Shown piece by piece: positions 1 through 8,279 of a stretch of 64,000 nucleotides of DNA (position 1 is the stretch's first letter; the number at the start of each line of letters is the position of its first letter). A program made the position numbers and the translations under genes. Source of the stretch: Chitinophaga silvisoli (GTDB lineage: Bacteria > Bacteroidota > Bacteroidia > Chitinophagales > Chitinophagaceae). Under the pieces are notes generated by a model that made no database searches, was not told the origin of the DNA, and saw only the letters and a program-made list of their open reading frames with translations. The stretch spans positions 744,001 through 808,000 of the forward strand of contig NZ_QTJV01000004.1 in assembly GCF_003412465.1 (NCBI RefSeq), given 5' to 3'.

Positions 1-456
1 ACCAATACCTGTAGCCGCCAGGATCATCAAACCTGTGTGAAAGTGCTCGTCAGTTGCAACTACTGAAGATGGCTTCTTCAAAAACGAAATCAATAATGTC
101 GTACCAATTGCCATGATAAACAAAGCCGTACAGATCATCAATGTCTCCCCTTTTAAATAATGGCTGAAAAATGCCCCGACTACCGTAGCAGGCACGCCAA
201 ATAAAGCCCCTAATCCAATCACTCTCTTATCAAAAAGCTTTTCCTTGCTATATACCGCTGTCGCGGAAATCGTACTTGTAATAGAAGCCGGTAAAGGGGA
301 AGCCAGGGCAAAGAATGGATTTACACCGGCGAAGATCTGTAATGCGGGTGTACTCACTGCACTACCTCCTTTGCCCAGTAAACCGGAAAGATAGCCCACG
401 ATCAATCCGATGGATAATATTACCCAATAATCAGTCTGTTGAAATAACGCAATCAT
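1..456 (-). CDS. TauE/SafE family sulfite exporter/permease (C-terminus outside window)
   Basis: This reading frame starts with ATG at 456 and runs leftwards off the window edge, so only about 152 N-terminal residues are visible. The start MIALFQQTDYW leads into a hydrophobic segment with the motif GYLSGLLGKGGSAVSTPAL. That is the glycine-rich first repeat typical of TauE/SafE permeases, inner-membrane proteins thought to export sulfite, sulfoacetate or related anions. Several further hydrophobic segments follow. It lies downstream of the ebo genes on the same strand but is separated by about 330 bases, so it is probably a separate unit. The substrate cannot be told from sequence. Confidence 0.85.
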   Translation of the reverse strand, partial: MIALFQQTDYWVILSIGLIVGYLSGLLGKGGSAVSTPALQIFAGVNPFFALASPLPASITSTISATAVYSKEKLFDKRVIGLGALFGVPATVVGAFFSHYLKGETLMICTALFIMAIGTTLLISFLKKPSSVVATDEHFHTGLMILAATGIG

Positions 457-784
457 ATACAGGTTAGACACACACGTGCCGGTTGGCAGGTCGTCGGTTG
501 GTTTTGATGAATTTCCTTTTTAGCAAATAAGTGTCGCGGACAAGCCAAAAATACAGTGTTGGCGCAGGTTGAACAAAATTATCAGGGGGATTAGGTCATT
601 ACTAAAAGTTATGGGATATAACCTAAGGTTATAATTCTGACAGTATTGCCTTTGAGGGGGGTATAGCCTACCTAGTCTAGGAATTATAGGAAATCAGGGG
701 ATTGGGTAGGCCAATCCCCCGAATGCCATTTTTATCTAAAAACTTAACTTCGTTAGCGATGCTGAAAATTACTTTTTTAATGCA
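457..784. other. Gap between eboF and the TauE gene, with one hairpin
   Basis: No gene is seen here. A 9-bp perfect stem (697-705 pairing with 711-719, five-base loop) lies about 65 bases past the end of eboF. On the minus strand it lacks a run of U, so it is only a weak terminator candidate. A short palindrome (CCTAGTCTAGG) lies at about 670-680. The rest is A/T-rich and should hold the promoter of the TauE gene. Confidence 0.5.
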
Positions 785-2149
785 CTATTGCATAGTTTTC
801 CAGATCACATCGTAAATATCTATTGCTTCTACCGGGCTCGTCTCCTCCCCCTTTGCAGTAATCAATACCGGATGATACTGGCTGTCTTCCGAAATACGGC
901 CATGAGAACCCTTAATTAAAGTCGCATCCAGCGGAATCACATTCATCAGATAGCGGAACCCAAGTTTCTTCTTTAACAGCTTAAAACCTGCCTTTAATTT
1001 GATCAGGGGATCTGCAGGATTCATAAACATCTCTACCGGGTCATAACCTGGCTTGCGATGAATATCTACCAACCGGGCAAAGTCTGGTGCCTTTGCATCA
1101 TCCAGCCAGTAATAGTAAGTAAACCAGCTATTACTATCTGCCACCAATACCAGCTCACCACTCCTCGCATGGTGCATATTATGTGCACGTTTGCCCTCAC
1201 GATCCAATACCAGCTGTATACCAGGTGTATTTTCAGCAATTGCCCTCACCTTCTTGTACACAGAAGGATCATTTACATACACATGCGCAATCTGGTGGTC
1301 TGCTACCACAAATGCTTTGGAAGCACCCGCATCCAGCAGTTCCAGGCCCCTCTCCTCCCTCACCGCTATCAAACCTTCCTGACGGAAAATGCGATTCAGG
1401 TGAATAGGGTTATTCACATTTGTAATACCATACTCTGAGAGAATGATCACACGGGTATCCTTCTTCTCATAATGCGTGACAAGTTGTTTTACCACCTCAT
1501 CTATTTCATGCAGTTCCTTACTGATGCGTGATAGATCCTGCCCGAATTTCTGTAAACAATAATCCAGGTGTGGCAGATAAATCAATGTCAAAGTAGGATC
1601 ATACAGATCATCCGTCATCACAGAAGCATCTGCAATCCACTGCGTGGATTTTATATTTGCACCCGGTCCCCAGAACTGGAACAGGGGAAACGTACCTAAC
1701 TCTTTTTGCAGATGATCACGCAGTGAAGAAGGATGTGCATAGCAATCCGGTGCCTTACGGCCATCAGATAAATACTGCGGACGAGGTGTCACAGAATAAT
1801 CTGCACTGGAATACATGTTGTACCACCAAAACATTTTAGAAACGGTGAAGTCAGGATCTATCCGCTTCGCCCTTTCCCAGATCTTAGGTGATTCCACTAA
1901 CTTATTCGATTGCTTCCAGAATTTCACTTCACAATCCTGACGGTCATACCAGCCATTACCTACAATGCCATGCTCCGCAGGCCATTGTCCGGTGACATAG
2001 GTACTCTGTACCGCTGTGGTGACTGCAGGCACCATCGGTTTAATTGTGCGCAACTGGTGCTGCTGTACATACGCCTTCAAAAAGGGTGTATGCTCTCCAA
2101 TCAGGGAGGAGGAGAGACCTACGACATCAATAACAACTGTCTTTTTCAT
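785..2149 (-). CDS. eboF: EboF-like alkaline phosphatase/phosphodiesterase superfamily protein
   Basis: This gene encodes about 454 residues of the type I phosphodiesterase/nucleotide pyrophosphatase branch of the alkaline phosphatase superfamily. The start MKKTVVIDVVGLS at 2149 is preferred over an upstream in-frame start, because the family's metal-binding beta strand (VIDVVGLS) should lie close to the N-terminus. The active-site stretch TTAVQSTYVTGQWPAEHG fits the nucleophile region, and LSEYGIT and HGRISED are likely further metal-ligand regions. It is the last gene of a six-gene minus-strand cluster in the order eboA to eboF, 40 bases after eboE. The natural substrate of EboF proteins is unknown. 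The name rests mainly on cluster order plus family. Confidence 0.88.
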   Translation of the reverse strand: MKKTVVIDVVGLSSSLIGEHTPFLKAYVQQHQLRTIKPMVPAVTTAVQSTYVTGQWPAEHGIVGNGWYDRQDCEVKFWKQSNKLVESPKIWERAKRIDPDFTVSKMFWWYNMYSSADYSVTPRPQYLSDGRKAPDCYAHPSSLRDHLQKELGTFPLFQFWGPGANIKSTQWIADASVMTDDLYDPTLTLIYLPHLDYCLQKFGQDLSRISKELHEIDEVVKQLVTHYEKKDTRVIILSEYGITNVNNPIHLNRIFRQEGLIAVREERGLELLDAGASKAFVVADHQIAHVYVNDPSVYKKVRAIAENTPGIQLVLDREGKRAHNMHHARSGELVLVADSNSWFTYYYWLDDAKAPDFARLVDIHRKPGYDPVEMFMNPADPLIKLKAGFKLLKKKLGFRYLMNVIPLDATLIKGSHGRISEDSQYHPVLITAKGEETSPVEAIDIYDVIWKTMQ

Positions 2150-2189
2150 GATCGTTGAGCCATTCTTAGGATATAATTCGTGCTCAAAT

Positions 2190-3407
2190 CTATACTTCCT
2201 TTTTCTGAATTCCAAGCTGCTGCATCACCCAGCCTACCTCGCGCGAAACTGATTGATCCATAGGGAGTTTCAACGCTGCCGGCAGTACACCCCAGGTGTA
2301 TGTTTCTACCTCCATATGCTGCGTGAATAACTGTTCACGCTGTAATTCCAGTACTTCCCTGATATCAGACTGTGTAGAAAATAAGAGTTCGTAGTGTTCC
2401 AAAAACACAGGAACATGAAAATGCGAACGCCATTCCACCACTTCCTTATTATTCACATCTTCCAGTGCCTGTGGCAGATCCGGATAATGCACAAAACCAC
2501 CTTTTGCCTTCCTGCCTATTACCTGGTGTAAGTAAGTCGGTTCATTGAATGTACTGAATGCATGAGCCACCGACTGCCGCTCAGTAAGATCTTCCGGCAT
2601 TGCCGCTTTAAGGGCTGCACTGATCTGCAGTTTCCCCACTTTCAATCCATACTCGCTCAACTTGCCTAATACATGCGCCGGTGATTCGTATACTAACGCG
2701 AAATGACATACGTCGTAGCACAATTGTATATGCCTTTTTACAGCAGCACCAGCTTCTTTTTCACTCATATCAAACTGGTCCAGCAGGTAGTTGATTCCCA
2801 ATGGCATCAGGTAGGCAAAATACCAGTCAATATACTCCTGGATATTTTCCATCAATCCATCCGGCTCCGGTTCTATATCCAGGTGCATGACAGGGCCACC
2901 TGCACGATGAATGCGTACTAACTGCCCCAATACCTGCAGCATATTCAAAGTCGCATCTTCCATCGCTGCTTCCAAATCATCATGCCACAGTTTGTAAGAC
3001 AATGGTGCGGTAGAAATCCCTCCCTCCATACCGGCAGGCAGTAAAGCCGCCAGAATGCGAAAGAGGCGGGAAGTGTATTCCACCCGTTCGGCTGTCGTCC
3101 AGTCAGGCGTATGCACCTGGTCCTTCACTACCGTATGATGAAAACCGCCGTATGGAAAACCATTCATCGTAAATACATAGCAATCCTGCTCCTTCAACCA
3201 ATGTTTGAACGCGAGCAGATTCACTTCTTTCGACAGCTCTAAACTGGCTGTATTTGCAAGACGCAAACCAATACCAAAAGCCTGGTCAGGTGAGATAGCT
3301 GATTTAATTGCGGGAATATATTGTTGCAATTGCGCGAAATGATCTGGCCAGGTTTCACCCGGGTGGATATTCGTGCAATAGGAAAGATGACCTGTTACTG
3401 TTTGCAT
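2190..3407 (-). CDS. eboE: EboE-like metabolite traffic protein (TIM-barrel fold)
   Basis: This 405-residue protein opens with MQTVTGHLSYCTNIHPGE. The SYCTNIHPGE motif near the N-terminus is characteristic of EboE, a xylose-isomerase-like TIM-barrel family known almost only from ebo clusters. Acidic and histidine residues in HLDIEPEPDG and LCYDVCHFAL could bind a metal as in that superfamily. It begins 13 bases after eboD and ends 40 bases before eboF, so it is certainly in the same transcription unit. Its reaction is not known. The identification is strong because family signature and gene order agree. Confidence 0.92.
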   Translation of the reverse strand: MQTVTGHLSYCTNIHPGETWPDHFAQLQQYIPAIKSAISPDQAFGIGLRLANTASLELSKEVNLLAFKHWLKEQDCYVFTMNGFPYGGFHHTVVKDQVHTPDWTTAERVEYTSRLFRILAALLPAGMEGGISTAPLSYKLWHDDLEAAMEDATLNMLQVLGQLVRIHRAGGPVMHLDIEPEPDGLMENIQEYIDWYFAYLMPLGINYLLDQFDMSEKEAGAAVKRHIQLCYDVCHFALVYESPAHVLGKLSEYGLKVGKLQISAALKAAMPEDLTERQSVAHAFSTFNEPTYLHQVIGRKAKGGFVHYPDLPQALEDVNNKEVVEWRSHFHVPVFLEHYELLFSTQSDIREVLELQREQLFTQHMEVETYTWGVLPAALKLPMDQSVSREVGWVMQQLGIQKKEV

Positions 3408-3420
3408 GAAAATAGGTTTT

Positions 3421-4575
3421 TTAAGAAAGCGATCGTACTGTTTCCACAGCCTTATCCAGGAGTGTCAGATCCATCACATGAACTTCTGCAGCCACCCCGA
3501 TTCCTTTTAATAAACAAATGGTAAGTCTGCCGCCAAGGTGCTCCCTGAACTCCTCCAGTCCTTTGATCACCGGCGATGGTACGCCATCTTTATTTTCCAT
3601 CAACGGATGGTATACCGGCAATTGTAATTGCTGCAATAACTTTACTATCCGCAAAGCAGATGCCTGATCCAGCCAACCCAGCAATGAAGCATATACACTA
3701 TCTACTGCCATACCGATAGATACAGCTTCGCCATGGCGCAAATCGAAGTTGGATAACTGTTCCAGTTTGTGTGCACTCCAGTGACCAAAATCCAAAGGTC
3801 TGGAAGAGCCACTTTCAAACGGATCGCCCGCACCACCAATGTGTGCCATGTGTAATGCTGCACAGCGATACACCAGTTCCTGCATGAGTGGAAGATCACC
3901 ATGAGCAAGCGCAGTAGCATTTGCCTCCAGCCATTCAAAGAAAGGTGCATCTTTGATCAATGCTACCTTCACGGCTTCTGCAATACCTGCACGCCAATCT
4001 TTCGGATCTAAAGTAGTGAGCAGGTGCGCATCATTGAATACAGCCGCCGGTGGTGCAAAACTGCCGAGGAAATTCTTCTTCCCCTTGTAATTGATACCAT
4101 TCTTAACACCTACACCAGAATCGTTTTGAGACAATACGGTGCTCGGTATACGAATATGACGTACCCCCCTGTGTGATACTGCAGCGGCAAATCCTACCAG
4201 GTCCAGCACAGCACCACCACCTATACCAATCACAAAAGAATGACGGTCGATGGAATACTGATCAATAGCATCTACAAGACTGTAAAAAAGCGGCATGTCG
4301 TTTTTTACAGCTTCGCCTCCCGGAATAACCAGGATGTCGCCGGCAAGTTCAAAACCACTCACAGATGCGCAATAATGTCTGATTTGTGCAGGAAGGTTCG
4401 GATGATGTTTGATCAATCCTTCATCAGCAATGACCAATAATCGCTTGCTGAGATTGTTCGCGGCCTGGGATTCCAGGTAATTTTTAAGCAGTGGGTTCCC
4501 TGAGTCGAAGAGATGAGTAGTAAAGAATACTTCGTAAGAGTATGGTACACTGAATGTCTGTTGAATAACGTGCAT
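3421..4575 (-). CDS. eboD: EboD-like 3-dehydroquinate synthase family protein
   Basis: The 384-residue product belongs to the sugar-phosphate cyclase/3-dehydroquinate synthase family. It has the NAD-binding motif GIGGGAVLDLVGFAAA (about residues 117-132), and the stretch SHRGVRHIRIPSTVLSQNDS supplies substrate-contact residues. The late motif LDFGHWSAHKLE holds a histidine that is a zinc ligand in the family. Placement inside the ebo cluster, between the UbiA-like and the EboE gene, argues that it serves this pathway and is not the shikimate-pathway AroB. A true AroB cannot be excluded, because none is seen elsewhere in the window. Confidence 0.92.
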   Translation of the reverse strand: MHVIQQTFSVPYSYEVFFTTHLFDSGNPLLKNYLESQAANNLSKRLLVIADEGLIKHHPNLPAQIRHYCASVSGFELAGDILVIPGGEAVKNDMPLFYSLVDAIDQYSIDRHSFVIGIGGGAVLDLVGFAAAVSHRGVRHIRIPSTVLSQNDSGVGVKNGINYKGKKNFLGSFAPPAAVFNDAHLLTTLDPKDWRAGIAEAVKVALIKDAPFFEWLEANATALAHGDLPLMQELVYRCAALHMAHIGGAGDPFESGSSRPLDFGHWSAHKLEQLSNFDLRHGEAVSIGMAVDSVYASLLGWLDQASALRIVKLLQQLQLPVYHPLMENKDGVPSPVIKGLEEFREHLGGRLTICLLKGIGVAAEVHVMDLTLLDKAVETVRSLS

Positions 4576-4701
4576 AGCTATGATTGAATGCTCATCAAAT
4601 AATTAAAGCCGTTTTAAAAGTACAAAACTGCCGGCAGCAAAAAAAATCGCTTTTACCTGCGGTAAAAGCGATATCAATAAATTATAAATCAAATAAATTC
4701 A

Positions 4702-5673
4702 TCAGGTTACAGCAAATGCTTTTGCTATTAACATTGATATTGGCAATAAGATCAAAACCAGCAATGCATGAGGCAGGGAAGAAAATGCCGCCACCCATGC
4801 AGCATTCATGGCTATCAGGGCAATAATGCCACCTTTCACCGCCTTGCCGATATTAGGTCCTGTAGGCTCTTTCATCGCAATCCACAGGGGCCTGTTAATC
4901 ATAATGATGAATAAAATGATGAAAGGAGATGCGATCAGTAAGTGCTCATTGTAGTATGCCAGGGCGAACATAGTGCCATATACCAACGCATAGCAAACGG
5001 CTGCAATCCGCATGGTTGCTGAAGTACCGCCATGTACTTCACCACGACTAATGTAAGTCACCGCCGCAATGTAGATCACAGGTATAATACCCATCCACCA
5101 GTATGTTTGCAATGCAGGCATCACAATACTGATACCTAACAACAAATTCAAACCTCTGCAAAGACCCATATTCACAGGGCCCCAGAACTGGTGCTTTCCC
5201 CATTTATTATACACCAGTGCACTCACAGTAATACCCAGCGCAATAAAGCCGGAGATCCTACCTACTGTAAATGCCGCCAGTATACCCACCAAAAGCAGGT
5301 ACGAACCCAGCACAATCGCCTGGGTCATAGAAATAATGCCACTTGGTATCGGGCGTTCAGGTCGTTCTACTTTGTCCAGTTTTGCATCTATCACATCGTT
5401 GAATACCACTCCTCCTCCATACAGGCCTATAGTGGCCAGACAAAGACAAAGTATTGGCAACAAATGATCCAGGTAATTGACAACTTCAGATCCCAAAAAA
5501 CCGGATATGGCAATCCCGGCCAGTACATCTGCAACGGCAGTGATGATATTGGCAGGACGCATTAAACGTAAATATCCTAGTAATTTGCTAATAATATAAT
5601 TCACCGGGTACACGGGTTTTCTCAATGACGAATGACGAAATACCAATTGCAATTGATCCATATTCACATACAT
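4702..5673 (-). CDS. eboC: EboC-like UbiA-family prenyltransferase homologue
   Basis: This polytopic membrane protein of about 323 residues has the UbiA first aspartate motif NDVIDAKLDKVERPERPIPSG (roughly residues 91-111), which in the family binds magnesium and prenyl diphosphate. About eight hydrophobic segments follow. A second start 12 bases further in (MDQLQL) is possible. UbiA enzymes attach isoprenoid chains to aromatic acceptors in the inner membrane. In ebo clusters EboC is the only integral membrane component, which fits a role in moving or anchoring a metabolite at the membrane. It lies between eboB and eboD, with gaps of 112 and 126 bases. Confidence 0.9.
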   Translation of the reverse strand: MYVNMDQLQLVFRHSSLRKPVYPVNYIISKLLGYLRLMRPANIITAVADVLAGIAISGFLGSEVVNYLDHLLPILCLCLATIGLYGGGVVFNDVIDAKLDKVERPERPIPSGIISMTQAIVLGSYLLLVGILAAFTVGRISGFIALGITVSALVYNKWGKHQFWGPVNMGLCRGLNLLLGISIVMPALQTYWWMGIIPVIYIAAVTYISRGEVHGGTSATMRIAAVCYALVYGTMFALAYYNEHLLIASPFIILFIIMINRPLWIAMKEPTGPNIGKAVKGGIIALIAMNAAWVAAFSSLPHALLVLILLPISMLIAKAFAVT

Positions 5674-5785
5674 GGTTTAATTGTCAGCACGACGAACAAA
5701 TCCCTGCCGGGTTAAAACACCTGGCTATGGCTTACGACCTGCCTGGCTTTAGTCAGGACATTCGTCACATTCTTAATACTGCTGT

Positions 5786-6769
5786 TTAACTAATAATAGT
5801 AGACTGAGCGTTACGGAAAGGTTGTTGACCACCGCGTAAAACAGTACTTCCGTTGAACTTAAGGCTCTGGTCTATCTGCTTTACCATCTCAAAATCCGCT
5901 TCATTAATTTGCCCACTTTGGGCAAAGGCTGTTATAGCGTTGCGGAAAGTTACCAAATGAATGTCATTCGAGTCAATACCACTTTCGTGCATGAGGGCCG
6001 CTGTTTTTGGTACAGCCAATGGATCACTGATCCCCCAGTCTGCAGCAGAATTGATCATAATCCGCTCACTGCCATACTGTTTTACAACTTCCACCATGCG
6101 CTCATTCCCCATTTTGGTAAATGGATAAATAGTAAACGCAGCCCAGAAACCCCTGTCCAGTACTTCTTTTACGGTTTCTTCATTGTTATGGTCTACAATT
6201 ACCATTTTAGGATCTATCCCATGCTCAATGGCGATGTCCATACTACGTGTGGTGCCTTTCTTTTTATCCCTGTGTGGCGTATGGATCTGCACTGGCAAAC
6301 CCGCTTCCTTAGCGAGTTCCAACTGTGCACGATAATATTTCTCTTCAGCCGGGGTCTGGTCGTCAAAACCAATTTCACCCACACCTACGACCCCTTCCTT
6401 GTAAATGAAAAGCGGCAATATTTCCATCACAGCCTCCGCCAGTTTTTCATTGTTGGCTTCCTTGCTGTTCAATCCAATCGTGCAATAATGCTTGATCCCA
6501 AATTGTGAAGAGCGGAAGCGCTCCCAGCCGATCAGGCTGTTGAAATAATCCTTGAAAGTATCCACTCCGGTACGGGGCTGCCCCAACCAGAAAGCCGGCT
6601 CTATCACTGCAGTAATACCAGCCGCTGCCATTGCCTGATAATCATCAGTGGTGCGGCTTGTCATATGGATATGCGGATCAAAGAATTGCATGCCTTTTAT
6701 ATGCTCCATAAACGCGGGAACCATCGTTAATGGTTGGGCTGTTTCTTTCAGTTCGTGACTACAACACAT
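5786..6769 (-). CDS. eboB: EboB-like TatD-family metal-dependent hydrolase
   Basis: The protein (up to 327 residues) is a TatD-like amidohydrolase. It shows the metal-binding HIH motif in FFDPHIHMTSR, the VGEIGFD strand motif, IHTPHRD, and DHNN later in the barrel. The annotated start may be too early: internal methionines before HIKGMQFFDPH would place the first catalytic motif nearer the N-terminus, as in relatives. It follows eboA after a 210-base gap that carries a weak hairpin, so it may have a separate promoter. TatD proteins act as nucleases or hydrolases; the EboB substrate is unknown. Confidence 0.9.
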   Translation of the reverse strand: MCCSHELKETAQPLTMVPAFMEHIKGMQFFDPHIHMTSRTTDDYQAMAAAGITAVIEPAFWLGQPRTGVDTFKDYFNSLIGWERFRSSQFGIKHYCTIGLNSKEANNEKLAEAVMEILPLFIYKEGVVGVGEIGFDDQTPAEEKYYRAQLELAKEAGLPVQIHTPHRDKKKGTTRSMDIAIEHGIDPKMVIVDHNNEETVKEVLDRGFWAAFTIYPFTKMGNERMVEVVKQYGSERIMINSAADWGISDPLAVPKTAALMHESGIDSNDIHLVTFRNAITAFAQSGQINEADFEMVKQIDQSLKFNGSTVLRGGQQPFRNAQSTIIS

Positions 6770-6881
6770 GTCAAAATATTTTCTTGAGACCTGAGAATAA
6801 GTTTAAATCAATGTTAACTATGCAAGTTTACAGGATCTACATTTTACGTGTGATACACGTTTATGCTATTCGGTATTAATT

Positions 6882-6915
6882 CCGGTTTTTCGCAGGTTGA
6901 TATAATGAAAACCGG
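6882..6915 (-). other. Hairpin in the eboA-eboB gap
   Basis: Eight bases (6882-6889) pair perfectly with 6908-6915 around an 18-base loop, inside the 210-base space between the end of eboA and the start of eboB. No long U run follows. It could mark partial termination or an RNA-processing site between eboA and the rest of the cluster. Confidence 0.35.
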
Positions 6916-6979
6916 TTATACCTTTGCCCGTTTAACTGCAGATTGTTCGTGGATTATTTTAATTCCTTGCTTTCACCTG

Positions 6980-7858
6980 CTACAATACGCTTGCTTTTTC
7001 AGCAACCGTCACCCATGTCAACGATTGATCGGCAATAGCACCCGCCAGTTCCGGCGATTGTTGCAACAACGCTTTTGCAGGTGCAAATCCCGTATGAGCA
7101 CAGGCCAGTGCAGCAGCTTCCTTATCTACAATTTGGTCCGATGCCCAGATCCGGTTGATATCAGGCATCATCTCATTGTCAATAAAAGGAGCAATCAAAC
7201 GCCATAACATCGGGTTAATCTTCCTGCCTGCTGCCCAGCGTTCATGCGCATAATCACGCAGGATCTGCGCCAGTTGCAGATTAGCACGTTCATCAAGACC
7301 CGTGATCAGGTGTACCGGCTTATCAGTAAAGATCGCCTTCATCACCAGCTGATTCCAGGCCGGTTCATCCAGGTACTTTGCCGGATATGGATTGTGTACC
7401 ATGATCGCTTCCAGCACCCCGCCTATGTTTGAGCGGACACCTTCAGCCGTACGCAGTTTCCACTCCCCGGGGTATGCCAGCAATGGCAATGCACCATACA
7501 GTGTGATCTGCTCATTCATATCTGCTGCCGAAAAAAGATCTTCAATAGCAGCGATATAACGTGACCGGTCCTCCGAAGGCAACTGGAGCAACCACCAGAT
7601 ACGTGCAAGACGATCTAACGTATACCCATAAATGAAAAAGTTATTCGCTTCGGGAATATGTGTATCCGGTATAGGTGTTTTGCCCGTGAAACGAGGCATT
7701 GCCGTGAAAGTAATATTGAAGCGCTGAGTAGTCTTCGCTTCCTGCAGTAACGCTAACTGTTGTTGCAACCAGTTAAGCGCCTGTGGCGTGGCGTGCGCTG
7801 CGATGATGGCGTGTATTCGGTTACTTACCAGCGCACTGTCATAATAGTATGGTTCCAT
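6980..7858 (-). CDS. eboA: EboA domain protein
   Basis: This 292-residue soluble protein begins MEPYYYDSALVSNRIH and is rich in alpha helix, tryptophan and leucine. It contains stretches typical of EboA, such as RIWWLLQLP, RYIAAIEDLFSAADMNEQ and VRSNIGGVLEAIMVHNPYP, and later HLITGLDERAN. EboA has no assigned reaction; in cyanobacteria the ebo genes are needed for normal location of a scytonemin precursor. It is the first gene of the cluster. A -7-like box (TAACTTTA on the minus strand, 7883-7890) lies 25 bases upstream of its ATG. Confidence 0.88.
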   Translation of the reverse strand: MEPYYYDSALVSNRIHAIIAAHATPQALNWLQQQLALLQEAKTTQRFNITFTAMPRFTGKTPIPDTHIPEANNFFIYGYTLDRLARIWWLLQLPSEDRSRYIAAIEDLFSAADMNEQITLYGALPLLAYPGEWKLRTAEGVRSNIGGVLEAIMVHNPYPAKYLDEPAWNQLVMKAIFTDKPVHLITGLDERANLQLAQILRDYAHERWAAGRKINPMLWRLIAPFIDNEMMPDINRIWASDQIVDKEAAALACAHTGFAPAKALLQQSPELAGAIADQSLTWVTVAEKASVL

Positions 7859-8279
7859 CTTGAGACCCTGATTGTCTGACTTTAAAGTTAGCAGAATATG
7901 ATGTAAAATAATAAAAGAGTTACGAAAGGTAGCGTGGCAATTTAAATGGCTGTATCATAGGTTATTTAAATCAGTTATAAATAAAAGAGAGGCACACTGT
8001 GCCTCTCCTTCCGCCATTCTAAAACCTGATCAGTTCAATCAGGAGTATCTTTATAGTTTAAACAATACAAGCGTATTGTTCAAGGTTGCTATCAATATGT
8101 GTCCAGGAAAATATAATCAATACATGGGCCTAATCTCTTAGTCAGCGAGCCACGATTTAGATTTCTTACCTGTTGTTGTGTATGCAATATAAGGATTTAT
8201 TTGTTACAACTGTGATCTATCATGTAAAAAAAATGTCAACTTAAGTTACTATTTAATTGATGAGTAAGGCCGGGCCTGC
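7859..8279. other. Gap between eboA and the FG-GAP gene
   Basis: No gene was found in these 421 bases. The region contains a candidate eboA promoter close to its left edge and a strong hairpin (7987-8007, listed separately). The rest is A/T-rich without recognisable structure. Confidence 0.6.
7987..8007 (-). terminator. Hairpin terminator downstream of the FG-GAP gene
   Basis: A perfect 9-bp stem (7987-7995 with 7999-8007) has a three-base loop. On the minus strand it is followed by UUUUAU. It sits about 270 bases beyond the FG-GAP gene and upstream of eboA, so it separates the two minus-strand units. Confidence 0.7.

Noticed and set aside
670..680. An 11-base palindrome downstream of eboF
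   Set aside because: It is too short and isolated to call a binding site or an attachment site.
3421..4575. The 3-dehydroquinate synthase-like gene as shikimate-pathway aroB
   Set aside because: Its position between eboC and eboE in a full ebo cluster makes EboD the better call, though AroB activity is not excluded.
5909..6508. A 199-codon plus-strand frame opposite eboB
   Set aside because: It overlaps a well-supported hydrolase gene, has no recognisable motif, and its composition is that of a reverse shadow.
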